Part shown: in pieces, positions 17,482-25,414 of the stretch | Position numbering within the stretch: the stretch's first letter is position 1 | Layout of the letters: each line of letters opens with the position of its first letter | Source of the DNA: Candidatus Poribacteria bacterium | GTDB taxonomy: Bacteria > Poribacteria > WGA-4E > WGA-3G | Length of the DNA: 64,000 nucleotides | Reading direction: 5' to 3' | Assembly: GCA_022828145.1 (NCBI GenBank) | Contig: JAJEJA010000046.1 | Span: 1 to 64,000 of the forward strand | Notes under the pieces: generated by a model | Seen by the model: only the letters and a program-made list of their open reading frames with translations | Database searches by the model: none | What the model was told of the DNA's origin: nothing | Program-made: the position numbers and the translations under genes

Positions 17482-18006
17482 TTAAACTTCTGATGTTTTT
17501 TGTATTGCAATATCACTATAAGAAACAGCAATGGGTTCAGCAAGGTTTAGTTCAAGCGTGTGTTTTACATGATCATGCTCAGTTATTGCATCAGTTTCAG
17601 TCTGTCCCTGAAATACAGTCTCTAACTCTACGTATTCACCCAAATCAACAACTGTATCCAAGTGAATACGGGTGTTTTTGTACATCCAGACTGACCTCTC
17701 TTTTTTGACGACTGTTTTTATACGTAAAGCTGCAGTTAAGAGTTCCTTTAGGCTTGATCCATGCGTAATTTTACTCAGTTGATATAGGCTATAACGAGAA
17801 CTTTTCTTATTCGGACGTTCATAATATATGAGCCAACTCTCATCCGAGCCATCCGTCTCGCGTAATTTTAACCTCCCTTTAGGACTATTAAAATAGGTAT
17901 CCACTTGGTGAATGGTTTCACGGTGTGTTGCTCCTAAAGTTTTCAATTTTGGGAGTAATCTATCAAGTGCTTCATATCGCACTTTATATTCTAAATTCTT
18001 CGCCAT
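17482..18006 (-). CDS. CYTH-domain protein (triphosphate-tunnel family)
   Basis: About 174 residues with CYTH signatures: NLEYKVRY at the start (a variant of the ExExK motif), VDTYFNSPKGRLKLRE, YYERPNKKSSRY, a Lys/Arg stretch (VVKKERSVWMY), and IHLDTVVDLGEYVELE. The family includes class IV adenylate cyclases and thiamine or inorganic triphosphatases, which bind triphosphates and metal inside a beta-barrel. Which reaction applies cannot be told from sequence. The first acidic motif is reduced to LEYK, so activity may be altered. ATG 18006 is chosen because family members start just before this motif; a GTG at 18024 is possible. Neighbours are a receiver-like protein upstream and a small protein downstream on the same strand. 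Confidence 0.8.
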   Translation of the reverse strand: MAKNLEYKVRYEALDRLLPKLKTLGATHRETIHQVDTYFNSPKGRLKLRETDGSDESWLIYYERPNKKSSRYSLYQLSKITHGSSLKELLTAALRIKTVVKKERSVWMYKNTRIHLDTVVDLGEYVELETVFQGQTETDAITEHDHVKHTLELNLAEPIAVSYSDIAIQKTSEV

Positions 18007-18041
18007 CTTACGACTGATTGACACGTAATTTTTATTTTTGA

Positions 18042-18692
18042 TTAGAATGGATCGTATCGATTATTCGGGTCCATTTCAGGTTCAATGAACTCCTCTCCAA
18101 CATCTATAAAGTCCTCTTCGGTCTGATAGCTGTTAACACAAGATCGGTTGCATTTTTCTCCACGGACCTGCAAACCACAGACTTGATGCTTCATCCTTAG
18201 TGAACTGACAAGACATGTGCGGAGTTGTTCTGTGTCAAAGTTTCGTCCAACAAGAAAACTGTAACTCCCATATCTCATCAGATCGCGTGCTCTTCTTTCA
18301 TCTGATACGATAGAGATTATCTTTACATGGGGTTGAAATCTTCTGACAAAGGAGAAAATATTGGATCGTCTAAACCGAGTGAAGTCAACTATTATCAACT
18401 CATATTTAGCCATTTTAAGCATGCCAACAGCGATGGAGCTACGTTCAGCGATGTCACATCGGTAGTTCTCGGATACAAGTACATCCATAATCCTTTGTTG
18501 TAAGGAATCGCTATATGATATAATTAAGACTTGACCTTTCAACTGGGAGATACCGTGTTTTTCCTGAACGGTGAGTGGTATCTTTGCTTCATCGACTCTC
18601 CAACGTAAACGTCCCCGTGCTTCGCGAAACCTTCTATCGGCTTGATCAAGTTTCTCCTTCATTTCTGGTCGTCGTTCTCTGTTCCTCTTCAT
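18042..18692 (-). CDS. Receiver-like (CheY-fold) protein with basic N-terminus
   Basis: The protein has 216 residues. The first 50 are very basic and charged (RNRERRPEMKEK, RRFREARGRLRWR). Residues about 53-165 read as a response-regulator receiver fold: QVLIISYSDSLQQRIMDVL, YELIIVDFTRF (possible phospho-acceptor Asp), KIISIVSDERRARDLMRYG. The N-terminal acidic pair is missing (ISYSD in place of DD) and the conserved Lys is not visible, so it may be a non-phosphorylated receiver. The tail contains four cysteines (VCGLQVRGEKCNRSC) and an acidic end. AAGGTG lies eight bases before the ATG. There is no histidine kinase nearby. Confidence 0.65.
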   Translation of the reverse strand: MKRNRERRPEMKEKLDQADRRFREARGRLRWRVDEAKIPLTVQEKHGISQLKGQVLIISYSDSLQQRIMDVLVSENYRCDIAERSSIAVGMLKMAKYELIIVDFTRFRRSNIFSFVRRFQPHVKIISIVSDERRARDLMRYGSYSFLVGRNFDTEQLRTCLVSSLRMKHQVCGLQVRGEKCNRSCVNSYQTEEDFIDVGEEFIEPEMDPNNRYDPF

Positions 18693-19197
18693 AAATAAAC
18701 ACCTTCTATTGCCAGTATTATCTACAATTTATTACTCCACAATTGATGAAAAGTTGCATTAATTAGTGAACCGTCATAAATCGGACAATACTTGCGTACT
18801 TATATAACGAGATATTTTGAAATTGTATACATAATTTAACGCTAGTTTGATAATAAAAGATGTCAGTCCTATAAGCAGTATTTTGTCCCAAGAACCGCCT
18901 TGTAGCACAAACTTTCCAGTTTGTGTGCTATGAACAAACTAAAAGTTTGTCCTACAATGTGTTTTATCAAACTCACGTTAATTTAACAAATACTTTGATC
19001 CCTAAAGAATTATCTGATCTATTAGACGTTTAGACCCGATTTTTGTTGTAAGAAATCGAAATTTACTATAAAATAACGGTACATCGTCAAGACAATCCAA
19101 TGAATGCTACACTTTATAGACGCAAATGGACAAATTAAGATAGTAAAAACTGAACGTTGTCTATTGGGAAGACATAAATTAGATATATGATTGAAAA
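18693..19197. repeat. Intergenic region with two nested palindromes ending in TATCAAACTCACGTT
   Basis: In this 505-base gap, 18900-18957 holds GTAGCACAAACTTTCCAGTTTG and ACAAACTAAAAGTTTGTCCTAC, and 18964-18979 holds TATCAAACTCACGTT, the reverse complement of the end at 17110. The remainder is AT-rich and I see no gene in it. Confidence 0.65.
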
Positions 19198-20244
19198 ATG
19201 CGCATCAACCATCAGAATATACCTCTGCCGATTCCTGACCATTTCGATGAAAAAACTGTAGGTGATGTTTGGAGAATACCCTACCAATCCCACCTCACAG
19301 TTGCCCGTGAATGGTCAGAAAGATATAAAATTGCCCCCGCATCTGAGGATTATATCAGAACCTGCTTATTACTGATTGATGTCCAGAATACTTTCTGTAT
19401 TCCAGACTATGAGCTGTTTGTTGGTGGCAGGTCAGGTAATGGTGCAGTTGAAGACAACGTCCGTTTGTGTCAATTCATCTATCACAATCTTCAGAACATA
19501 ACTCAAATTGCATGTACATTAGATACGCATACCACAATGCAGATATTCCACGAGGTATTCTGGATTGATGATGTGGGAAATCACCCAACACCACTACAGA
19601 CACTTATCACCCAAGAAGATATTGAAGCAGGAAAATGGCGTGTAAATCCTGCTATCGCTGATAATCTGTATCGTGATTCAAATCAATTAACTTGGTTAGA
19701 AACTTATGTCAAACACTATGTCAAAACACTCACCGCCGATGGAAAGTATCCACTGACAATATGGCCCTACCATGCCATGCTGGGTGGAATTGGACATGCT
19801 GTTGTCTCCGCTGTTGATGAGGCATGCTTTTTCCATACAATTGTCAGACAAAGTCAGACACATTACGAACTAAAAGGACAGAATCCACTGACAGAGAATT
19901 ATTCAGTGTTACGTCCCGAAGTGCTTTATGATGAGAACGGAAAACCTATTGCACAAAAGAATAATGCGTTTCTTCATAAGCTTTTAGATTATGATCGGCT
20001 GATTATTGCTGGACAAGCAAAAAGCCACTGTGTTGCTTGGACAATCAGTGATCTGTTAGATGAAATACAACAGACTGACACAAGTCTAACTGAAAAGGTA
20101 TATCTCGTTGAAGATTTGACATCACCCGTTGTTGTTCCCGATATTGTAGACTATACTGATGCTGCTGATGCTGCTTTTGCAAAGTTTTCTAATGCGGGGA
20201 TGCATATTGTTAAGTCTACTGAACTGATAGATCGTTGGGTATGA
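19198..20244 (+). CDS. Isochorismatase-fold cysteine hydrolase
   Basis: The 348-residue protein carries the isochorismatase/nicotinamidase fold. TCLLLIDVQNTFC holds the catalytic Asp, TIWPYHAMLGGIGHAV follows the region of the catalytic Lys, and IIAGQAKSHCVAWTISDLL holds the catalytic Cys. The family hydrolyses amide or ester bonds such as nicotinamide, isochorismate or carbamoyl groups. It is longer than typical members (180-230), with an N-terminal extension of about 55 residues and an insertion between Asp and Lys (TPLQTLITQEDIEAGKW). Relatives of this size are usually annotated simply as nicotinamidase-like. No clear SD is visible upstream of the ATG. It stands alone between two repeat regions. 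Confidence 0.8.
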   Translation: MRINHQNIPLPIPDHFDEKTVGDVWRIPYQSHLTVAREWSERYKIAPASEDYIRTCLLLIDVQNTFCIPDYELFVGGRSGNGAVEDNVRLCQFIYHNLQNITQIACTLDTHTTMQIFHEVFWIDDVGNHPTPLQTLITQEDIEAGKWRVNPAIADNLYRDSNQLTWLETYVKHYVKTLTADGKYPLTIWPYHAMLGGIGHAVVSAVDEACFFHTIVRQSQTHYELKGQNPLTENYSVLRPEVLYDENGKPIAQKNNAFLHKLLDYDRLIIAGQAKSHCVAWTISDLLDEIQQTDTSLTEKVYLVEDLTSPVVVPDIVDYTDAADAAFAKFSNAGMHIVKSTELIDRWV

Positions 20245-20254
20245 TAGACTACTG

Positions 20255-20378
20255 CTTAGTCAAGTGTCTTTTGATGGTATAAAATAGTCGGGAATCGGAG
20301 TTCCCTCCTACAATACAAAAGATTCTGTAGGAGCGATCTCCGAATCGCGACCTACAAAAGTATATTGACTAAACACTA
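20255..20378. repeat. Inverted-repeat element, GTCGGGAATCGGAG family
   Basis: A central imperfect palindrome (20287-20351, GTCGGGAATCGGAG... / ...CTCCGAATCGCGAC) is flanked by outer arms TACTGCTTAGTCAA (left) and TTGACTAAACACTA (right). The right arm runs into the TAG stop codon of the fadD-like gene. Relatives lie at 35514, 42819 and 47098. Confidence 0.75.
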
Positions 20379-22154
20379 CGACGATTCTTCTGGATACATT
20401 CCCTCTATTTCATCTGAGAACTTTTCTATAATCACGTTACGCTTTAATTTCAACGTTGGGGTCATCTCATCTTCCTCCTGTGAGAATTCTCTTTCAAGTA
20501 AAGCGAACCTTCGAACCTGTTCAAAGTCAGCAAAATCTGTCAACCTTTCCCGAATTTCCTTCTGAATGAGCTGGTGTACCTCCCGCGTTTTTAACATTGC
20601 ACTCATATCTGATGTATCTACTTCGTTCTCTTTACCCCACGAATTTAGAGCCTCAAAGTTTGGCACAATCAGAGCAGCAACGTTCTTCCTTTCATTCCCA
20701 ACTAACATAATCTGGTTGATGAAAGGACTCTGTATGAGTTGACTTTCTATCGGTTGCGGTGCGACATTTTTACCATTTGATAGGACGATGATGTTCTTCT
20801 TCCTATCCGTAATTTTGATAAAACCATCTTCGTCTATTATGCCTATGTCTCCTGTATAAAACCATCCCTCCGAATCAATCACTTCTGCTGTTGCTTCATC
20901 ATTGTTGAAGTAACCCTTCATCACATGCGGACCCCGAGTTAATATTTCTCCATCTTCTGCAATCTGTACTTCTATACCGGGAACAGGTTCACCCACTGTG
21001 CCAAATTTCCATTTTTCAGGATAATTAAGACTAATGACAGGAGATGTTTCGGTGAGTCCATATCCCTCTAATATCAGTATACCCGCTGCATGAAAAAACT
21101 CAGCGATGGACTGTGGTAATGCGGCACCACCGGATATGAAAAACCTAAGACTTCCACCTGTGGCTGCTTTCAATTTAGCGAAAACCAGTTTGTCAGCAAT
21201 ACCTTGCTTGATACTTAACATTAATGATGGATTCTGTCCTTGTTGGATACTTGTACTGACTTTTGAACCGACAGCCACACCCCAGTGAAATATTTTCTGT
21301 TTGAGTGGTGACCCCGCTTCAACCGCGCGTAGCACTCTGTCGTGCATAGTCTCATATAGACGGGGTACACTGAGCATCACAGTCGGTGATACCTCTTGCA
21401 TATTTTGTGCTACGGTGAATGTACTTTCAGCATAAGCAATTTTCGCACCAGAAAACAACGGAACATAATGTCCCCCAAGTCTTTCAAAGACATGAGATAG
21501 CGGAAGGAAAGACAGAAGGACATCAGTTTCTCCGACATCAACGAGAGATTTACACGCATTGAAATTGAAGAGGAAATTTGCATGCGTTAACATGACACCC
21601 TTAGGATTTCCCGTAGTACCAGATGTGTAAATGATCGTCGCAATGTCATCTTCAGTTATGTTATTATCATTTTCTGTCTCTACGTCTTTTCCGTTTTCGC
21701 AGACATCAACATAACTGACAACACCATCGGGTAATTCGTCTTCAGTTGAATCGTAGAGGATAATAGTTTCAAGTGTTTCAACATTGTCACGAATTGTAAC
21801 CACTTTCTCCAACTGTTTAACAGTGGATACACATATAATTTTTGCTCCAGAATCGTTCAGGATATAGCCAACTTGTGCAGCAGTAAGTGTTGAGAACATC
21901 GGCACATTAATTGCACCAATCTTCAAAATACCAAAGTCTGAGATTGCCCATTCAGGACGATTCTCAGATATAATTGCGATCCTATCCCCTTTTTTTACAC
22001 CTAAAGAACGTAAGCCGTTACTGAACTGTTGAATAGAGTCACCAAAGTCAGCATAAGAGATATCTTGATATGTATCACCTTTCTGTTTATATGCTAAAGC
22101 GGGTTTATTAGCATGCTTCTGAATTGAATCTTCAATCATGGCAATAAGCGTCAT
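20376..22154 (-). CDS. Long-chain fatty acid-CoA ligase (FadD-type)
   Basis: The 592-residue protein is an AMP-forming acyl-CoA synthetase that activates fatty acids with ATP and CoA. Motifs are complete: IIYTSGTTGNPKGVMLTH near 185-200, LEGYGLTETSPVISLN, FYTGDIGIIDEDGFIKITDRKK, and LKLKRNVI near the C-terminus with the late Lys. Long-chain members of this type (AMP-binding, about 600 residues) are common in bacteria. A very good SD (AGGAGGG) precedes the ATG, and a strong promoter is at 22187-22215. The TAG stop lies at the edge of an inverted-repeat element. It could supply acyl-CoA to the ElbD-like enzyme, which is inference. Confidence 0.93.
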   Translation of the reverse strand: MTLIAMIEDSIQKHANKPALAYKQKGDTYQDISYADFGDSIQQFSNGLRSLGVKKGDRIAIISENRPEWAISDFGILKIGAINVPMFSTLTAAQVGYILNDSGAKIICVSTVKQLEKVVTIRDNVETLETIILYDSTEDELPDGVVSYVDVCENGKDVETENDNNITEDDIATIIYTSGTTGNPKGVMLTHANFLFNFNACKSLVDVGETDVLLSFLPLSHVFERLGGHYVPLFSGAKIAYAESTFTVAQNMQEVSPTVMLSVPRLYETMHDRVLRAVEAGSPLKQKIFHWGVAVGSKVSTSIQQGQNPSLMLSIKQGIADKLVFAKLKAATGGSLRFFISGGAALPQSIAEFFHAAGILILEGYGLTETSPVISLNYPEKWKFGTVGEPVPGIEVQIAEDGEILTRGPHVMKGYFNNDEATAEVIDSEGWFYTGDIGIIDEDGFIKITDRKKNIIVLSNGKNVAPQPIESQLIQSPFINQIMLVGNERKNVAALIVPNFEALNSWGKENEVDTSDMSAMLKTREVHQLIQKEIRERLTDFADFEQVRRFALLEREFSQEEDEMTPTLKLKRNVIIEKFSDEIEGMYPEESS

Positions 22155-22186
22155 GTTTCCCTCCTATCTATTATTGAATGGATTCT

Positions 22187-22215
22187 ATAATATCATAGTA
22201 GCTGCCTTATGTCAA
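22187..22215 (-). promoter_or_regulatory. Promoter of the fadD-like gene
   Basis: On the minus strand TTGACA (22215-22210), 17 bases, TATTAT (22192-22187), 33 bases upstream of the ATG. Confidence 0.7.
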
Positions 22216-22239
22216 ATTTCCATAATACCCTAAAAAAAT

Positions 22240-22268
22240 TTGACATTTCTGCAGATTTAGCGTATACT
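22240..22268 (+). promoter_or_regulatory. CRISPR array promoter
   Basis: TTGACA at 22240-22245, 17 bases, TATACT at 22263-22268. It points into the array and is divergent from the fadD promoter only 25 bases away. Confidence 0.7.
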
Positions 22269-22517
22269 TATATCAAGCGCATGCATTGTAAACTTACGCG
22301 ATGTGTCGATTGATTGTCAATGCAGTCAAAATTGCCTCTGAGCATAGATGGGGACTGGTTTTAGCGTCATTTTTGCTATCAAATCGTGTTTGGTGTAGTG
22401 TTCATAAGGGTTTTTACCGTTTTTAACAATAATTATCACAAAAAAAAACCCTCGCGCAGTTCGTGTTTGGTTTTGGCAATTTTAGCCCTTACTGTGACTG
22501 GGTTCGCAGAGGGGTAA
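22269..22517 (+). other. CRISPR leader region
   Basis: This non-coding stretch of about 250 bases lies between the array promoter and the first repeat. It contains a run of nine A (near 22438) and no reading frame worth calling. Its place upstream of the uniform repeats and opposite the decayed end supports the leader call. Confidence 0.65.
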
Positions 22518-23753
22518 GTTCAGAAAGACCTTCCCGTTTGAAGGGAATTGAAACCAGATTTCGCTCGCGTTCGTATCGCATTTCTTCACAATCGTTCAGA
22601 AAGACCTTCCCGTTTGAAGGGAATTGAAACTAGAAGGTAAAAAACGAATCCTTTTCCTTCAGACTGGGTTCAGAAAGACCTTCCCGTTTGAAGGGAATTG
22701 AAACGAATCCCAACAACGGTACCGACACTTTCCACGCCTCAAGGTTCGGAAAGACCTTCCCGTTTGAAGGGAATTGAAACTTTTGCCCCATCATTCTGAC
22801 CTCTAAATCATTTATTGTTCGGAAAGACCTTCCCGTTTGAAGGGAATTGAAACTTCATCTTCTCGTTGGCTAGCCGTTCCAACTCCCAAATAGTTCGGAA
22901 AGACCTTCCCGTTTGAAGGGAATTGAAACAGGAAACGGTGATCTGGTCCCGTTGGTTTTGCAAGGTTCGGAAAGACCTTCCCGTTTGAAGGGAATTGAAA
23001 CCTTAAGGCCGGATTCGAAGTTTTCAAAGTATTGGTAATGTTCGGAAAGACCTTCCCGTTTGAAGGGAATTGAAACCATTGGGATCTCCGGTTTCCAACC
23101 ACCCGTAAGAAGAAGTTCGGAAAGACCTTCCCGTTTGAAGGGAATTGAAACTCAAGATGTTGAATAATTGCGTGCCTGTTACTATCTGAGTTCAGAAAGA
23201 CCTTCCCGTTTGAAGGGAATTGAAACTTTATTATCAGGTTCATTATCTTCTCCTTTTAGTATTTGTTCAGAAAGACCTTCCCGTTTGAAGGGAATTGAAA
23301 CACCGAAGTGTCACACGGGGACACCCGACGTTCGCATTGTTCGGAAAGACCTTCCCGTTTGAAGGGAATTGAAACCGTTATACGGAGTAAAGCTGAAGAC
23401 TTCCTCTGCCTCTAAGTGTTCGGAAAGACCTTCCCGTTTGAAGGGAATTGAAACAATAAATAGTGAAAAAGGTAATTTTTTCATTAGAAAACTGTTCGGA
23501 AAGACCTTCCCGTTTGAAGGGAATTGAAACGCATTGTGGCAGTCCAAAATCCTATCCACTTTTTATTGTTCGGAAAGACCTTCCCGTTTGAAGGGAATTG
23601 AAACTCGTTAAGGGCTGCTATCGTGTGACTCAAACGATAATCAGTTCGGAAAGACCTTCCCGTTTGAAGGGAATTGAAACTTTTCCCGTACTCAACCATG
23701 ACCTTACCTTTTCCAGGTTCGGAAAGACCTTCCCGCTTCAATAGAATTAAAAC
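22518..23753 (+). CRISPR. CRISPR array, 17 repeats of 37 bases, 16 spacers
   Basis: The repeat starts GTTCRGAAAGACC and ends GAAGGGAATTGAAAC (37 bases). TTCCC and GGGAA form a short hairpin around GTTTGAA, and the ATTGAAAC end sets the direction as plus. Repeats begin at 22518, 22594, 22668, 22744, 22817, 22893, 22965, 23040, 23115, 23190, 23265, 23339, 23418, 23494, 23568, 23644 and 23717. Spacers are 35-42 bases and all different. Base five is A in repeats 1-3, 10 and 11 and G elsewhere. The last repeat (23717) has several changes in its 3' half, as expected for the leader-distal end. No cas gene lies anywhere in the window, so processing must depend on genes elsewhere. The ATTGAAAC end fits class 1 (type I or III) systems. 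Confidence 0.97.
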
Positions 23754-24348
23754 ACAACCTGTCAATACGAGAAGATAACTCTTATCCCGAAAAAATCCTA
23801 TAATCCTGAAAATCATGGTTCAGACAAGCGTTCAGAAAAACCTTCCCGTTTGGCATATAAACATATCGTCCCTACGGGACTGAAAGAGAGGTGGGGTAAA
23901 CATTCTTCTATAAACATATCGTCCCTACGGGACTGAAGAGAGGACAACCCGTATAACCATAAGGATGCAGAGTGATGCATCAGGGTTCTAAGTTTTCTTA
24001 ACTTCACATACGATGAATGCCATACGCGCATTCACATCATTGTTTTTAGGTCTCGCTTCTTTCTACCCGACATACAAAATAGCACTTGACAAAGAATTAG
24101 ATCGGAAAAACCTTCCCATTTGAAAGGAATTGAAACAAGATCTATCAATACGAGAAGATAACTCTTATCCTGAAAAAAATCCTATAATCCTGGTTCAGAC
24201 AAGCGTTCAGAAAAACCTTCCCATTTCAATAGAATTAAAACAAAACCTATCAATACGAGAAGATGCCTCTTATCCTGAAAAAATCCTATTAATCCTGAAA
24301 ATCATGGTTCAGACAAGCGTTCGGAAAGACCTTCCCGTTTGAAGGGAA
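23754..24348 (+). repeat. Decayed CRISPR repeats alternating with a 70-base dispersed repeat
   Basis: Beyond the array, altered repeats lie at 23830-23852 (cut short), 24100-24136, 24205-24241 and 24319-24348 (cut short). Between them runs nearly the same sequence three times (23754-23829, 24137-24204, 24242-24318): TATCAATACGAGAAGA ... CTTATCC ... ATCCTATAATCCTG ... GGTTCAGACAAGC. These are not spacers but a tandemly copied unit of repeat plus dispersed element. At 23855-23940 there are also two copies of ATAAACATATCGTCCCTACG. Confidence 0.8.
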
Positions 24349-24349
24349 G

Positions 24350-24553
24350 GGTGTGTAAAGTTTTTGCACAGAAGATTCAGGAGCATATCCACCTCCTCCG
24401 TGCCTTCCACGATTCAGACAGATTGCAAAACATTCTTCCATCCTTCCACCCATTCCCTCTCCCATCCTTCCATTCTTCCATCCCTTTTTCCCTTCCGTGT
24501 CCTCCGCGCTTTCCGCGATTCTGACAAACAGAATGACAAAAACTTTACACACC
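24350..24553. mobile_element. MITE-like element with GGTGTGTAAAGTTTTT ends
   Basis: GGTGTGTAAAGTTTTT (24350) and its exact complement AAAAACTTTACACACC (ending 24553) bound about 200 non-coding bases. The left end follows directly on a CRISPR repeat cut after GAAGGGAA. The interior has a C/T-rich stretch at 24437-24500 with repeated CATCCTTC. Confidence 0.55.
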
Positions 24554-24563
24554 CGAAAAACAC

Positions 24564-24592
24564 TTGCATATTATCGCTAAATCGGGTATTCT
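24564..24592 (+). promoter_or_regulatory. Possible promoter of the GT2 gene
   Basis: TTGCAT at 24564-24569, 17 bases, TATTCT at 24587-24592. Both boxes are imperfect. Confidence 0.35.
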
Positions 24593-24674
24593 TTCTATAC
24601 TTGCAGAGTCTTAGTTTATCCTCAGCAATAATCCGAGGATTTTATCTAACAATATACAAACTGGAGGAATCTGG

Positions 24675-25373
24675 ATGGCGCAGACACTATCCATAGTGAT
24701 TCCGATTTACAATGAAGCGGACCATTTAGAAGAAGTTCTCAGACAGATAGAGGCAGTTGAAATCGGATTGAAAAAGGAACTAATCTTGGTTGATGATTGT
24801 TCAACCGATGGTACTCGTGAGATATTGGAAAAACTCCAAAATTCAGACGATAATGATGCTAAAATATTTTATCACGAGATCAATCGTGGTAAAGGAGCGA
24901 CTCTAAGAACCGGTTTTGAACATATAACAGGTGATATTACCCTGATTCAAGATGCGGATTTGGAATATGACCCACAAGACTATCCAAAATTACTGGAACC
25001 CATCCTAAATGAGACTGCAGATGTCGTGTACGGGTCGCGTTTTATGGAAGGTAGACAGGAAGGTTTATTAAGAAGTTACCTCGCAAATAGATTCCTAACC
25101 TTTCTCTCAAATCTTGTGAACGGTACAAAAATCACAGACATGGAAACCTGCTACAAGGTGATGAAATCGGATATATTGAAAAACATATCACTCACTTCAG
25201 ATAGGTTCGGTTTTGAACCAGAAATAACAGCAAAATTGGCAAAACGAAAGTGTAGAATTGTTGACGTGCCGATCAGTTACCGAGGTAGAGACTATCATGA
25301 AGGAAAAACTGTGAGTTGGAAGGATGGTGTGGCAGCCATTTTTCATATTTTCAGGTTCCGTTTTTTTTCCTAA
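24675..25373 (+). CDS. Family 2 glycosyltransferase (dolichyl-phosphate-mannose-synthase type)
   Basis: The 232-residue protein has the GT2 GT-A fold: LSIVIPIYNEADHLEEVL, ELILVDDCSTDGT (nucleotide-binding Asp), NRGKGATLRTGFEHITGDITLIQDADLEYDP (DxD-like DAD), VVYGSRF, DMETCYKVMKSD and FGFEPEITAKLAKR. These proteins move a sugar from a nucleotide donor to a lipid phosphate such as undecaprenyl phosphate, on the cytoplasmic face of the membrane. Members of this size lack membrane segments, as here. SD GGAGG precedes the ATG. It is followed after 41 bases by recQ. Its sugar and acceptor cannot be told. Confidence 0.9.
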   Translation: MAQTLSIVIPIYNEADHLEEVLRQIEAVEIGLKKELILVDDCSTDGTREILEKLQNSDDNDAKIFYHEINRGKGATLRTGFEHITGDITLIQDADLEYDPQDYPKLLEPILNETADVVYGSRFMEGRQEGLLRSYLANRFLTFLSNLVNGTKITDMETCYKVMKSDILKNISLTSDRFGFEPEITAKLAKRKCRIVDVPISYRGRDYHEGKTVSWKDGVAAIFHIFRFRFFS

Positions 25374-25414
25374 TAGAACCAGCTTAGTCCTTCAAACAAA
25401 CGGATATGTTGTAA

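Noticed and set aside
22518-23753. Minus- and plus-strand reading frames across the CRISPR repeats giving repeated peptides such as FQFPSNGKVFPN and SERPSRLKG
   Set aside because: They arise only because the repeat and spacer lengths happen to keep a frame; no start site or protein pattern supports them.
22187-24674. Cas genes, tracrRNA or toxin next to the CRISPR array
   Set aside because: Neighbouring frames encode a fatty-acid ligase and a glycosyltransferase; nothing with Cas motifs is visible in the window.
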